Shown piece by piece: positions 1-10,260 of a DNA stretch of 64,000 bases. Under the pieces are notes generated by a model, which saw only the letters and a program-made list of their open reading frames with translations, searched no databases and had not been told where the DNA came from. Each line of letters begins with the position of its first letter. The stretch's first letter is position 1. This DNA is from Sepiola atlantica (Eukaryota; Mollusca; Cephalopoda; Sepiida; Sepiolidae), in NCBI GenBank assembly GCA_963556195.1, contig OY744517.1:86297214-86361213 (forward strand), in the 5' to 3' direction. The position numbers and the translations under genes are program-made.

Positions 1-222
1 TTTAATGATCGCCGGTTTTAGCGTTCGATCCCATTCTACTCTACCACTTTTTTTTCTTTTTTCTTTTAATTTAAAACATTTGCCAACACGGTAGAGGGGG
101 GAGAAAGAACAATAGGCTTTTTTTTTTATTCAACGTCATGCTTTCTCCCGTGCAACGCTGGGCGACGGGTTTTGCTAGTGCTATATAAAATAATGTAAGG
201 GATGTAATTTTTTCGATTATTC
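1..222. other. AT-rich edge sequence, no gene seen
   Basis: Contains T-rich runs around 40-130 and no convincing coding or RNA feature. A short GC-richer stretch near 150-175 resembles dispersed repeat debris, but I cannot classify it. Confidence 0.4.
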
Positions 223-236
223 TCATAATCTCTCAC

Positions 237-438
237 CCAGCATAGCTATATACCTCAGCCGGGGAATACAAATACATGTTGTCCTTAATTGCATTTGTTT
301 GTTAATCTTTGGTTCATTGGTCTGGACAAAATGTTGGATAATTGCATGACACAATTCGTTCAACATTTCTTGCCCATAAAATAACACTGATTTACAAAAT
401 ACAATTAATGCAAGCATAAAAGTAAGTCTTCTTGCCAT
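237..438 (-). CDS. Candidate secreted-peptide exon (unrecognised)
   Basis: I do not recognise this peptide. Reading the minus strand, an ATG in good context (A at -3, G at +4) opens a frame starting MARRLTFMLALIVF. This has the shape of a signal peptide: basic n-region, a hydrophobic core of about 12 residues, then a more polar segment. The presumed mature part is about 45 residues with three cysteines (one early, then a C-I-C pair). The frame runs to a stop at 223, but at 236-235 it meets CTGG|GTGAGA, a good 5' splice donor, so it may be a first coding exon of 67 codons plus one base. Possible acceptors (AG after TTTC or CCCC) lie just upstream of the ATG. It is not inside any repeat I could identify. 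The alternative is a chance ORF. No transcript or homology support is available. Confidence 0.3.
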
Positions 439-535
439 TATTCTGGGGTGCTGATTTCAGATTGGCTATCCATTTTAAATTATTACTTCTAATTTTTATC
501 CACATGCATGTATACATATAGATGTAAACTCAATG

Positions 536-1315
536 TGTTACATAGCCGTCCCGGGAATGGAACGCGGCAGCTCTCGTTTTGTATACTAACGACCCGGAAC
601 TGGCTGTAGCAGTTCTCGTTTAAACACTCGACATTTTTTTAACACCAAAAATCATATAGTTTGCATACCTTTAAATTTCTCGCACCTTCAATCTTTCCTC
701 GTCGCATGGAGGGGTGTGTCATCCCGTGGTTGAATTCTTTCTTCTTTCTTTCTGCCGTGAACCACCCTGCTGCAACAAAAAGCTCCATGACCGAATCAAA
801 AGACAAACAATCTTTTAACTTAAGTCCTGTTTTATTTTAGGCATTAGTTATCCATCGGCTTGGAGATATTCACTAACGTCGAGAGAGAGAGCAAATTACT
901 GCTTTCATAATTACTTATCAATTAAGTCCTTAACCATTCGTGGAGGGGGAAAAAGAGATCTTTCGCCTATATTTTCTTAGGGAATTAATTCCCCTAATTA
1001 TGTTGCAGACTACATCGTAAAAATCACGTCTGATAGGCTCGCCTCCAAAACCCAGACCGGCAAAACTTTCTTTCCAACGCAAAAGCCTGTAACGTCACAG
1101 AGCCTCTATGCGCAGATGCACATTGACCCTTCATCTGGGGTCTCGTCAACATGATGACCCTTTTACGTCTGTGAGCTCCGACTGTGAGAACAGCCCTATT
1201 CTGCACTCGACTGTACGGGTCTACCCACACTAAATCGCACAAGTCAAATTAAACGATATCTAACAGATACGCTCACCTCAAGATGCATCTGTTCCCACAG
1301 GGCCATTATCCAACA
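536..1315 (+). mobile_element. LTR-like repeat, copy 1 (TGTT...AACA)
   Basis: The 780-bp segment begins TGTTACATAGCC and ends CCATTATCCAACA, giving the TG...CA inverted ends typical of long terminal repeats. It aligns along its length with 35537-36275 in the same orientation (many shared blocks, such as CACTCGACTGTACGGGT near the 3' end). No internal retroelement ORFs adjoin it, so it is best read as a solo LTR. The 5-bp flanks (CAATG and AACGG) do not match, so the target duplication is lost or the insertion was rearranged. It contains a decayed CRE-like site near 1086-1101 that is perfect in copy 2. Short ORFs inside it are not believed. Orientation is arbitrary, set by alignment only. Confidence 0.6.
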
Positions 1316-1790
1316 AACGGATATAAACGTTTGTGTAATAAACTGCACAAGTAGATATGTAACAACATCTGCCAAGCTCCTGCTCCTGTCGTATCACTGC
1401 AGTATTGCAACCCTGTGCTTGTTTTATAAGTACTTACACAGAATGTGCTCTGATAAACTTACTGCACTTGTCTCCTTTCAATGAAAATACCTCCAACCCA
1501 CCCGACTAACGGCAACATTCCACCCCTTCACTGTAAAGGCCCTTAGATGATGGAACATTTTCTAATCTTATAGCTTCCTTTCTCAGACTGGTGCCTTTGA
1601 AATTTCCTTCCTGCTTCCTGTTTCCCCGACTGTACCAACATGGTAAAATTTAAATGTAATGTGAGCAAACCTCTTGCGTCCAAACTTCACACCCAAGTTG
1701 CCTTTTATAAATCTGGCCCCAATAACAGTAGCCCATTACACTTCAGTGGCAATACGCCTTGTTAAGGGCGAATAAAAGTTTTAAATAATG
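1316..1790 (+). mobile_element. LINE 3' tail fragment (Jockey/RTE-like)
   Basis: A decayed 3' coding tail plus 3' UTR of a non-LTR retrotransposon. Broken reading frames give a KYLHRMCSDKL-like segment equivalent to YKYFNGLCSDEL in LINE-A, followed by remnants equivalent to the VFKSNVNK-type end. It is heavily frameshifted and 5'-truncated, and it sits directly against the 3' end of the LTR at 536-1315. It appears to be a third relative of LINE-A and LINE-B. Confidence 0.55.
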
Positions 1791-1922
1791 ATAATTTATG
1801 AATACTGAATTCAACTTTTTTTTTTTTAACATGGTTCACCCCAAACAAGGCAGGCCGCCACTGTAGTCGTAAGGGCTACTGAGAAAAAGAAAAGGGGAGA
1901 AGGTTGGGGAGGGGGGGTCAGC

Positions 1923-2468
1923 CTAAATTGGGATCTGTGCAGCGAGATGTTTGTTTACATTAGTTTTAAATTTCTGCATGTCAGTACTGTCGGGGAAACA
2001 GTGGGCAGGAAAGGAGTTCCAGAGGCCAGCAGCGCGAGGAAAGAAGCTATTTGAGTAGAAGGCTCTCCGGCATCTGGGGACCTCCACAGTGAATGAATGA
2101 GATTTAGTTGATTGTCGAGTTAGTCTAGTGAATTTTTGTCGAGGGGACACCAGAGTAGCCAATTCATCGGAGCATAATCCATTGAAGTATTTGTAAAACA
2201 AACATAAGGATGCTACATTGCGGCGATGGGACAGGCACTGGAGCTTGGTTGATAGTGAGGGACCTATTAGGTTGGCGACTTATTTTTGGACCTTGTCAAG
2301 GAGGGAGAGACTAGTAGATGATGCACCAGTCCAGATGTGACAACAATACTCCATGCATGGGCGGATGGTGGCTTTGTAGAGATACAGGTTACTGTCAGGT
2401 GTGAGGAGTTTAATAGCACGGTAGAGGGAGCACAACCTTCTTTGCGGCAGCCTTGGCAATGTCTTCAA
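1923..2468 (-). pseudogene. LINE-A C-terminal region, broken
   Basis: Continuation of LINE-A after its reverse transcriptase. The segment 2280-2468 encodes RAIKLLTPDSNLYLYKATIR followed by a CMEYCCHIW-type stretch, typical of the post-RT thumb region. It is shifted one base against the upstream frame by an extra G near 2435 (compare the copy at 22621-22640). A stop near 2280 separates it from 1923-2201, which encodes the end of the protein (YKYFNGLCSDEL ... MQKFKTNVNKHLA). Parts of the same terminal sequence are preserved at 22850-23047 and 32230-32340, confirming the family. Confidence 0.75.
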
Positions 2469-2469
2469 T

Positions 2470-3636
2470 CTATTTGTTCCAATTCATGTTACCTGTGAAG
2501 GTTAGGCTGAGGAGTTTGAATGCTAAACTCTTAGGTAGGGTGTTATTTGCCATGGCAATCGGTGGTTGGTGAGGCTTCTTGTAGTTGTTGAAGGAAAAGA
2601 GCTTTGTCTTTGCAGCATTAAAAGTTACCAACCATTTATGACCCCAATCCACTACAGCCTGGAGGTCATTTTCTAAAAATTCAGCCATTGCCTCGGATAT
2701 GATCGCGTCTGTTTTGCCAACATGGCAAGAGTAAAGCGTGGTGTCGTCAGCAAATAAACCAATCTCCGACTCTATGTCATCAGGGAGATCGTTTATATAG
2801 ATCAGAAACAACAAAGGTCCAAGGATAGATCCCTGGGGTACACCAACATTTATGTCATGTTGCTTAGATGAGCGGCCATCGAGGACAACCTGGATTTTTC
2901 TTTTGTTTAGGAGGGATCTAATTATATTAAGTAGTTGCCCAGTAATACCGTATGAGCGTATTTTCAGGAGGAGCCCTTTATGCCATACCTTGTCAAAGGC
3001 CTTGGATATATTAAGCGCTACTGCCCTAGCTTCACCTGCCTTGTCGAGTGTATGATACATGCGTTCAGAGGTGACCGTTAGGATGTCTGCAGTAGATTGT
3101 GCTTGTCTAAATCCATACTGGCAGTCAGATAGAAGTTTAGCATTAACTAAGTGCCGTACTATCGCTAGATTGATTAAGGATTCAAAGATTTTGGCAAAGA
3201 TCGGCAGTAGACTGATTGGGCGGTAGTTCTGAGGGTCGGTTCTATTCCCAGAACTCTTGTAGACTGGTACCACAGAGGTAATTTTCCAGCTATCGGGGAA
3301 GCAAGATTCAGCTAGGCATTTATTGGAGAGTTTGGAGAGGACAGGGGCCAGTTCAGCAGAACATTTCTTTATTACTATTACAGGTATAAGATCAGGCCCA
3401 CAAGCTTTAGAGGTGTCAAGGTTTTTTATGATGTCTCTGACCTGGGATGGGATGATGACCAGGTTATCAAGTGTGACCTCGGTCCGCAAAGGTAACTCAG
3501 GGAGAGGGTGGTTATCTGAGTCCAAAGTAGAGTTAGAAGCGAAACGCTGGGCAAGTAGTTCAGCCTTATCAGTGGCTGTGCAAACGACATCATTGTGGTT
3601 TGATAGTTGGGGAATCGTTGATTGACCATTATTCAC
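2470..3636 (-). pseudogene. LINE-A reverse transcriptase, catalytic Asp lost
   Basis: A 388-residue open segment of the polymerase that copies LINE RNA at the nicked target. Visible motifs: YRPISLL (138-144), QYGFRQAQST (about 173-182), ALNISKAFDKVWH (207-219), GVPQGSILGPLLFLIYINDLP region (265-285) and FADDT (295-299). Motif A should read D-I-S-K-A-F-D, but here the first Asp is Asn209 (codon at 3010-3012, GAT to AAT), so a metal ligand is missing. The YXDD-type motif B/C residues Asp297 and Asp298 are present. The frame begins within the protein (no natural start) because of the upstream frameshift, and ends at a CAG to TAG stop at 2470 inside an NWNK-Q-IED-like stretch. Confidence 0.85.
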
Positions 3637-3671
3637 TACACTATTGTAGATTTTCCAGAAATCGCAAGTAC

Positions 3672-4895
3672 CTAGTTTCTGTGACTGGATGCAATTTTTG
3701 TTAACTCATTATACCTTCTCTTTGCTTCGCCTATCACGGTCTTGCAATTATTTCTTGACTCTATAAATTTATGTCTATTAGTAGCTGACTTATGGTGGCC
3801 GAATTTACAGAATGCTTGTTGCCTCTCAGAAATGGCAGCTGCACATTCATAAGTGAACCATTGAGGAGAGTGGGGCTTGCTAAAGAATTTTCGCATGGGG
3901 ACATAAGCTTCAATGCCTGCTTTGACCCATTCATTTAATTCGTTTGCACACTGGTTGGCAGGTAGTGAGAAGGTTTCCCTCCATGGGGCGTAACTGATGT
4001 GATCTCTGATTGATTCGAAATCAGCCTGCTCGTAGTATCTTGTTGTTTTGAGCAACGGTTCATCAGCTTTTGGACGACTTTTTAGGGTGATATGTATCAT
4101 TAGCACAATGTGATCAGCATTCCCGAGTGGGCTATGAGCTTTCGTCGCACAAGCCAGGGGCATTGAGGTCAAGAAGAGGTCTAGAAGTGAGGCCTGCTAG
4201 TCTACTCGATCAGGGATGCGGGTCTGAAAATCGACAGTCTGAGAGAGGGAGTGAGCTAAGAAGAAATTATATGTAGAGTTGCCGGCTGCGTCAGTAAGGC
4301 TGGAGAATCCCAGCCAGTCGCGGTGGTGGGCATTAAAATCCCCAAATACATGTATCTGGACATTCGAGTCAATTAAGAGTGCTCTATCTATGCTTTCAGA
4401 GACAGAGTTTAGCAGAGTACAGTCCTGGGTCGACGGGGAGCGGTATAAGAAATATAAGTAACTGACGCTGTGATGTAAAGTCAATCTAAAGCACATGTAA
4501 TCTTGGTCATCTGATTCTAACCTATGTTCTCTAGTCAAGGGGAGGGTGTTCCGAACATAAACTCCTAGCCCGTGCATATGTTTGTCAGAATCTTTACGGT
4601 AGAGTGGGAGGTAGTCAGTCATGTCAAAGTGATGAGAGGAGATTGAGGATTTAAGGTTAGTTTCACTAAGAGCTAGGATATCCGGGGAGTTTGTCAGGAG
4701 AAAGTTTTCTACATCGTCGATGTTGGTTCTAAGTCCCCGGATATTTGTGAATGCGAGCCTCAAGGATGGAGGCGAAAGTGTTTTTTGTTGGGTGTCTGGT
4801 TTAGGTTTGCTTTTATTTCTTTGTAATGACATGTTTGGTTTGATTATAGAGTGGGTTGGCCAAGGTGGGTACTTGTTTGATACCAATAAGCTCAC
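3672..4895 (-). pseudogene. LINE-A endonuclease domain with in-frame stop
   Basis: The domain nicks target DNA to prime reverse transcription. In the 232-residue upper part, FTNIRGL (Asn51), LALSETN (Glu78) and VFGDFNAH (Asp186, Asn188) are the conserved metal-binding and catalytic positions of exonuclease-endonuclease-phosphatase folds. A TAG at 4197-4199 stops the frame exactly where relatives usually have Trp, consistent with TGG to TAG. The same frame continues after it into a LLDLFLTS-like stretch and a GNADH segment (family motif S-D-H, here A-D-H). The linker then runs to a stop at 3672. The +strand sequence around 3680 shows an apparent 2-base insertion that throws the linker out of frame with the reverse transcriptase. 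Confidence 0.8.
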
Positions 4896-5619
4896 ACAAC
4901 CAGTCCATTAGTCACGACCTGGTCCATGGGGGTTGTGGTCTCGGGAAAGCCCACCAGAGATAATTGCAGGGTTCCTTTCCATGTGCGACATGGCACATAC
5001 AACTACACATAGTATTATGCAACTGATGATGGAGCAGCCGTTCTTGGCGCTACTCAAGAGTTTGGGCTCCTTCCTATCAGTCGGAAACAGCAGCCAGACA
5101 AGCTGTCTAACCTGTACCCTCAACCTGTCGGAACAAGAGAGACCCAGACTGGTCATATAAGACTTAGTAACGAAAAAACTTTCCCCAAGTTGCCCAAATA
5201 GAGAGAAAGAGAACGGCGTTCATTGTCCTAGTAAGGAAACAAGGCTAGGCACTGAGTGTTTAGAGGCGTCACAGCGCTGTTACCTCTGCGCCTGACTAAT
5301 AAACAAAGAAGGAGTGCAAGGGTCGGCGATAGGCAGAACCTATCTACTCCTTAAGCAATTATAGGTTTGCAAACCAGATATTTTGTTTGAGATTCCAACT
5401 CTAGGAAGGTTGTCGATAAGGACTAAGGAGGCCTCCCTCCCCAACGGTTTCCTGCCATGGCGTAAGTAGCTGGTAGCAAGTTTTTTTTGTCAGAGATTTC
5501 CTTCTCTTAGATGGATAGCCTTACGAGGTCTTATGGGTCCAACACTCCGAGAGGGGTAACGATAGCCTGCGCCCATGCACTAGTCGGATATTTCCTAGCC
5601 CCCGCAGGTAAAAAAAAAA

Positions 5620-5902
5620 CTTCCATAAAGGATCTGTATTATTCTTATTATATTTAAAGGATCTGTATTATATTTAAAGGATCTGTATTATTATTATATT
5701 TATTATTATATTTAAAGGATCTGTATTATTAACATTATTATTATATTTAAAGGATCTGTATTATTATCATAATTATTATATTTAAAGGATCTGTATTATT
5801 ATCATTATTATTATATTTAAAGGATCTGTATTATTATCATTATTATTATATTTAAAGGATCTGTATTATATTTAAAGGATCTGTATTATATTTAAAGGAT
5901 CT

Positions 5903-5965
<63 letters not shown>

Positions 5966-6055
5966 TTAAAGGATCTGTATTATTATTATATTTAAAGGAT
6001 CGGTATAATTATTATTATTATATTTAAAGGATCTGTATTATATTTAAAAGAATCT

Positions 6056-6103
<48 letters not shown>

Positions 6104-6119
6104 TTAAAGGATCTGTATA

Positions 6120-6162
<43 letters not shown>

Positions 6163-6236
6163 TTAAAGGATCTGTATTATATTTTAAGGATCAGTATAAT
6201 TATTATTATTATTATTATATTTAAAGGATCTGTATA

Positions 6237-6291
<55 letters not shown>

Positions 6292-6322
6292 TTAAAGGAT
6301 CTGTATTATATTTAAAGGATCT

Positions 6323-6409
<87 letters not shown>

Positions 6410-6410
6410 T
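5620..6410 (+). repeat. Composite tandem array of TTTAAAGGATCTGTATTA cores
   Basis: About 20 copies of an 18-bp core, TTTAAAGGATCTGTATTA, all in the same orientation, are separated by (TAT)n spacers of very unequal length (from zero to about 60 bases). Some copies carry single changes such as GGATCGGTATAA or TTTTAAGGATCAGTATAA. It abuts the 5' end of LINE-A. No coding content. Confidence 0.9.
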
Positions 6411-6424
6411 TACTTCCATTCCTT

Positions 6425-6560
6425 ATCTTCTTGTCTCATGCTGAGGTTAGATATTTCATGAATGACTGTCGCTTGTCATTTCACTTGTGCTACCCACCAC
6501 TTCAGATCACTGATTGCAGGCGAGGTGGCCGTACCAGTTAAGCTGTAATGAATGAAAAAT
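6425..6560 (-). mobile_element. LINE-derived fragment related to 40240-40780
   Basis: The block CTCATGCTGAGGTTAGA and the following 100 bases match the order of motifs at about 40507-40760 (CTCAGGCTGAGGTTAGA, a TTTCxCTTGTGC block, then a GACGTGACC/GGTGGCCGTACC block). Translation of the longer copy on the minus strand suggests a LINE C-terminus, so this is taken as a short truncated relative. Confidence 0.4.
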
Positions 6561-6696
6561 AAACTAATTCATTTAGTAGGGTCAGAATCGAAGAGGTATG
6601 TTTAAAGTAGTCGACACAGTGGCAGATTTTTTACCATAATTGATGGTAAGGAAGTAGTTTTGTTTTTATAATAAAAAAAATAAAAAGAGTACAAAC

Positions 6697-7103
6697 CTTG
6701 AAGTGACTCCAAGTTTACACCAGTATAGTCCTTACTTGTCATTACATCACTGCATCTGGGAGAAAAAGTGACAGCAAGTTCCCAGACAATGTTGGATGTA
6801 CGAGACAATTTCAGCGTGAATAATTTCAATGTCTGGGGCATATTTTTTACTTTCTTAGACAAAGTACGATTCCAATCACCTCCCGCCAGGAGTTGAATTT
6901 TATAGATGGCTTGTTTCCGTTTTTTATATGGCATATTTCTGTCATGTAAAGTCTTCCATACATCAGACATGCACTCAACTTCCCATTCTAATTGGTCAAT
7001 TTCACCTTCTTCATCATCTTCCCCATCACTTGATTCTTATTTTGACAAGTTCATGCCAAGCTAACATATCCTTTTTTGACAAACTATCTTTCATTTTTTT
7101 TTT
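6697..7103 (-). pseudogene. Exon-like coding segment, TRANK1-like, with frameshift
   Basis: This is the strongest host-gene signal in the window. On the minus strand an acceptor (TATTACAG ending at 7104) is followed by coding sequence including KDMLAWHELVKIR. A donor CAAG|GTTTGT ends the segment at 6697. Between them a 122-residue open frame holds an acidic stretch (SDGEDDEEGEID), then LEWEVEC, VWKTLHDRNM, KIQLLAGGDWN, LKLFTLKLSRTSNIVWELA and FSPRCSD. From memory this order resembles a conserved region of large TPR/ankyrin-repeat UvrD-helicase-like proteins (TRANK1 family). That assignment is an inference. The first 23 or so codons and the rest are in different frames, joined near 7036-7042, where one base appears to be extra. 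This means a pseudogene copy, a sequence error, or an unusual splice. No neighbouring exon was found in this window. Confidence 0.55.
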
Positions 7104-7990
7104 CTGTAATATACTTTTTATAATAGCGTATTATGTAAGAATGAAAAAGAAAACGGTTAGATTATTAGATCCACTAAAAGTTGGTTTAGCAGAATTAAAT
7201 ATTTTGTTTTGGCTGTAAATTCTGATGTGCAAATAAAACATGCTAAATCATTATAGAAAGAAGACATAAAAAGAAATAACAATAGTAAGTTTAATGAATG
7301 CATGAGCAAAGACATTGTAATTACGACAATGAAGATGAGAATATTAACCCAAATAATTCATGAAATGCAAAAACAATGTTTCTTTTGAAATCTTCAGACA
7401 ACATGAGGTGAGCAGTTTGGGATTGAACAGGAATCAATATAACATGGGATAATTACATAAATAATTGATGTGAACATTCTAGACAATAATAAAGAAAATA
7501 GCATTGCAGAAGATGTGCAACATAATGTGTCTATGTTTGTTGGCCCTCGGCTGGTTCATCATAGTCTGTAGATGACAGTATAGTCACGAACCAGGCGTCT
7601 GAGCTCTTGATTACACATCTTGAAGACGTGAGGATAATAAAAATTCAATTTTAACTATATATTTTCCAAGCAAAACTATACATCTATTGAAATTTTAAAG
7701 TATTAAAGTTTTCATTAAATTGCGGCACTTGAAAATCTATGAACTATTATTTTAGGAAAGGTTTTGTTAATTTATCCTTTTGTTATTAAATCACTTTAAT
7801 TAATTACTGTTTATATCGACAAAACTATTGCACATATATATGAAAATAGGACAATAAATGTACAAATGAATCACACTAATAAACATTTATTTATTATAAA
7901 CTGTTTTTAAAATAGTTAAACAAATTAGGAATACAAATAGCTGTTTGGGTATTTGCTCTCTACTATATATACAGTATTTCAAAAGACTAT
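7104..7990. other. AT-rich non-coding stretch
   Basis: Intron-like A/T-rich sequence upstream (in minus-strand sense) of the exon-like segment. I see no ORF, RNA gene or clear repeat boundary. Confidence 0.5.
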
Positions 7991-7991
7991 A

Positions 7992-8258
7992 TTGTATTAT
8001 TGAGTTAAATAACATTGAGCCGTTTTTATTGTAATACAGGTGCGATAAATGAAAAACCTTTTGCATCTATTCATTTAGAGTTAAGTCCATCTTCTTTGGC
8101 TAATACTTTAGAGAGGCTCTAAACGCCCATTATTTAATCTAACCTCATCGAACTTCTAACCTAAAACTGGCTATATCTAAATGAATAAATGCGAAAGCTT
8201 TTTTCATTTATCACTACTATATTGTAATGGGTTACTGTTATTTAAATCAATAATACAA
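7992..8258. mobile_element. Foldback MITE-like element
   Basis: Terminal arms are inverted copies: the left begins TTGTATTATTGAGTTAAATA and the right ends with the near-complement TATTTAAATCAATAATACAA. Further matches inside are GATAAATGAAAAA, a CATTTATTCATTTAGA-type block and ATTGTAATA. Arms are about 90 bp at roughly 80-85% identity by eye. No ORF. The SINE dimer at 8262 inserted into its right end. Confidence 0.6.
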
Positions 8259-8261
8259 CAT

Positions 8262-8527
8262 TTTATTTACCTCCCCAGGAGGTTAGGCACAAGGCCAGTT
8301 TTATCTTACTCCCACAAGGTAAGATGTGACCCAAGGTCGGGTCGGGAAAGCAATAAACTTACTCCTCCCCAAAGAAGGGAGGCAAAGCCTGGGAGGGTGG
8401 ACCTCCTAGAACTGCACAGGACAAACTCATAGACCAGCGGAATTAAGCCCCGAAGGCCAAGACGATACCAGTCTATGGGGTGCAGTATCCATCGGAATAG
8501 ATACTACACTTTGATCTTCGCCAACGC
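8262..8527 (-). mobile_element. SINE-A copy 1 (U2-headed), 3' half of a dimer
   Basis: In sense (minus) orientation the 5' end reads GGCGAAGATCAAAGTGTAGT, close to the 5' region of U2 snRNA (GGCTAAGATCAAGTGTAGT). The conserved body follows (CTGCACCCCATAGACTGGTA, TGTGCAGTTCTAGGAGGTCC) and a tail ending CCTGGGGAGGTAAATAAA. The internal block found in full copies (about 75 bp around TGGCCATTAAAAATTGCC on the + strand) is missing here. It is followed directly by the target-site copy at 8246-8261. Confidence 0.8.
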
Positions 8528-8548
8528 TGTAAAGAATCCACATTCACA

Positions 8549-8882
8549 TTATTTACCTCCTCGCCAGGAGGTTAGGCACAAGGCCAGTTTTATCTTACTC
8601 CAACAAGGTAAGATGTGACCCAAGGTCGGGTCGGGAAAGTGGGACTTGAAAAGTCAGCGCCCGAGAAGGTGAGTACTCTGGCCATTAAAAATTGCCTGGG
8701 CAGCCCCGTCGGCATTCCCCGGTAAGCAATAAACTTACTCCTCACCAAAGAGGGGAAGCAAAGCTTGGGAGGGTGGACCTCCTAGAACTGCACAGGACAA
8801 ACCCATAGACCGGCGGTATCAAGCCCTGAAGGCCAAGACGATACCAGTTTATGGGGTGCAGTATCCATCGGAACAAAGGCCG
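8549..8882 (-). mobile_element. SINE-A copy 2 (U2-headed), 5' half of a dimer
   Basis: A full-length body with the same motifs as the copies at 34475 and 57061, in minus orientation. Its 5' end in sense orientation reads CGGCCTTTGTTCCGATGG. This fits U2 5' sequence (CTCGGCCTTTTGG...CTGTTC) from which about 27 internal bases have been deleted between CCTTT and GTTCC. The tail ends CGAGGAGGTAAATAA. Target duplication flanks the pair 8262-8882 rather than each copy. Confidence 0.8.
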
Positions 8883-8898
8883 ATCAATAATACAACAT

Positions 8899-9864
8899 GA
8901 AATCTTAATATTCTGTATATATAGTGCAGATAAAAGATTAAGAGAGAATCTTTTGACTGCCTAATTAGCATAATTATTTTTCAACCGTCCATAATTAATG
9001 TTTAGCTTTATTAATTTTTAATTGTATTGGCTTATGTTGGCTATCCATATGCAATAGTTTCGTCTATATTAACATTTATTAAAGTTATTTAATAAATAAA
9101 TCGGAAAAATAACTAAAACACTTTAAGTTTTAACTCCATGCGCTCACTGACGACATTATCGAAGGTTGTGATTGGCTACGAGAGAGGCAGCAGCGAGAAA
9201 AGAAAGTGGGAGTGGGAGGAAGTGTGTTTGTCTCGCTCGCCTCCCTCTCTCTCTCTCTCTCTGCCCCTTTCTCTCGCCCTCTTTTTGCAGTTTTTACATT
9301 TTACATAAATAAGTAACATTTTTTTATTAATTAAGTTGATGCCTAATTTATAAATTTAAAAAACTTATTTTTTAATGTTTACAAAGACCTTTTCACTATT
9401 CTAATTGACAAATGAAAACAAAAAGTTTAGTAGCGCTGTGAACTGTCCAGATTTAGAAAAAAAATAGAAATTCATATTTTGGTATGATTGTAGATTAACA
9501 TTCTCCGCTAAATCCCCCCCCCCCCCCCAAAAAAAAAAATTCTACCTTTTTTAACTTGATGGAAAGAAGAAAAGACAAAATAAAACAATTATTTTATAAT
9601 TTAAAGTGGGGAAATTTTGTATATAAATTCAATTTTTCAGGCCAGTTTTAGGGTAGTTCAGTCAAATTTAGGGTTAGTGTTAAAAACATTAACTGCCCTA
9701 ACAATCTAGACCCTAAAAAGAAGAATCTCATTTTCAAGGGGGGATAATTTATCTGAGGATGTTAATCTCCAAATTTACCAAATTTTATTAAAATTATGAA
9801 ATTCGCTGAGTAAAAATCTTTTTTTTAATTAACGCCCCTCTTCCTCCCTCCTAATTAATTGCTA

Positions 9865-9901
<37 letters not shown>

Positions 9902-10260
9902 CTGTCTAGTCAGCTGACTGGATCAACCAATCAGCTATCCGTTTCTCCCACATAAGGACATCTGGCTTTGTGGGTCAAGTGTAGTCTACCAAGCTAAAAA
10001 ATCTTAGCAAATATGTTTCCAACCCAATATTTACAGATATTTATTTAGTAAAACTAAGTAAAAAGAATTTATTGAGTGCGGAATGTTATATATTCCAATT
10101 ACAAGAAATCGGCAATTTATGCTTTTTTTAATGGTTTTATTTTGGCAGTGTAAAATTCAATGTAACAGTATAAAACGTTTATTCTGACATTAATAAATCC
10201 AAACATTTTATATTTAAAAATTTTAAAAACATTTATTTACAATGAAAAGTTAAGTGTATG
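8899..10260. other. AT-rich DNA with simple repeats; weak promoter-like patch
   Basis: Mostly A/T-rich. At 9165-9300 there is an inverted CCAAT box (TGATTGGCT), a purine-rich stretch, then (CT)n and TCTCGCTCGCC. This is somewhat promoter-like but no gene follows that I can see. A C16/A9 run lies at about 9517-9538 and a (TA)n of about 30 bp at 9868-9897. Confidence 0.4.

Larger units (their letters stand above)
1826..5604 (-). mobile_element. LINE-A, nearly full-length non-LTR retrotransposon
   Basis: Read on the minus strand: a GC-richer 5' region (about 5604-4912), an apurinic-type endonuclease (4895-4197), a linker (4172-3672), reverse transcriptase (about 3680-2470), a C-terminal region (2468-1923), a 3' UTR and a short A-run. 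The 3' UTR recurs at 32225-32470 and 47638-47962, which fixes the 3' boundary near 1826. The 5' end is placed by composition only. No clear target duplication is seen. Lesions include W to stop at 4197-4199, a frameshift near 3680, a Q to stop at 2470, a frameshift in the following segment and another stop near 2280. The element is dead. The clade (Jockey-like versus RTE/CR1-like) is not settled by eye. Confidence 0.8.
8246..8898. repeat. 16-bp target-site duplication around the SINE dimer
   Basis: ATCAATAATACAACAT occurs at 8246-8261 and again, perfectly, at 8883-8898, bracketing both SINE-A copies. The length and perfection are typical of LINE-driven target-primed insertion. Confidence 0.85.

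Noticed and set aside
1024..1242. Minus-strand ORF of 72 codons
   Set aside because: Lies wholly inside the LTR-like repeat and is not conserved in the copy at 35537-36275.
5620..6410. CRISPR-like array (constant cores, variable spacers)
   Set aside because: Spacers are all (TAT)n, not unique sequence, and no associated genes exist.
9165..9300. Promoter with CCAAT box and (CT)n initiator
   Set aside because: No downstream exon or start codon context found; mentioned only as composition within a non-coding stretch.
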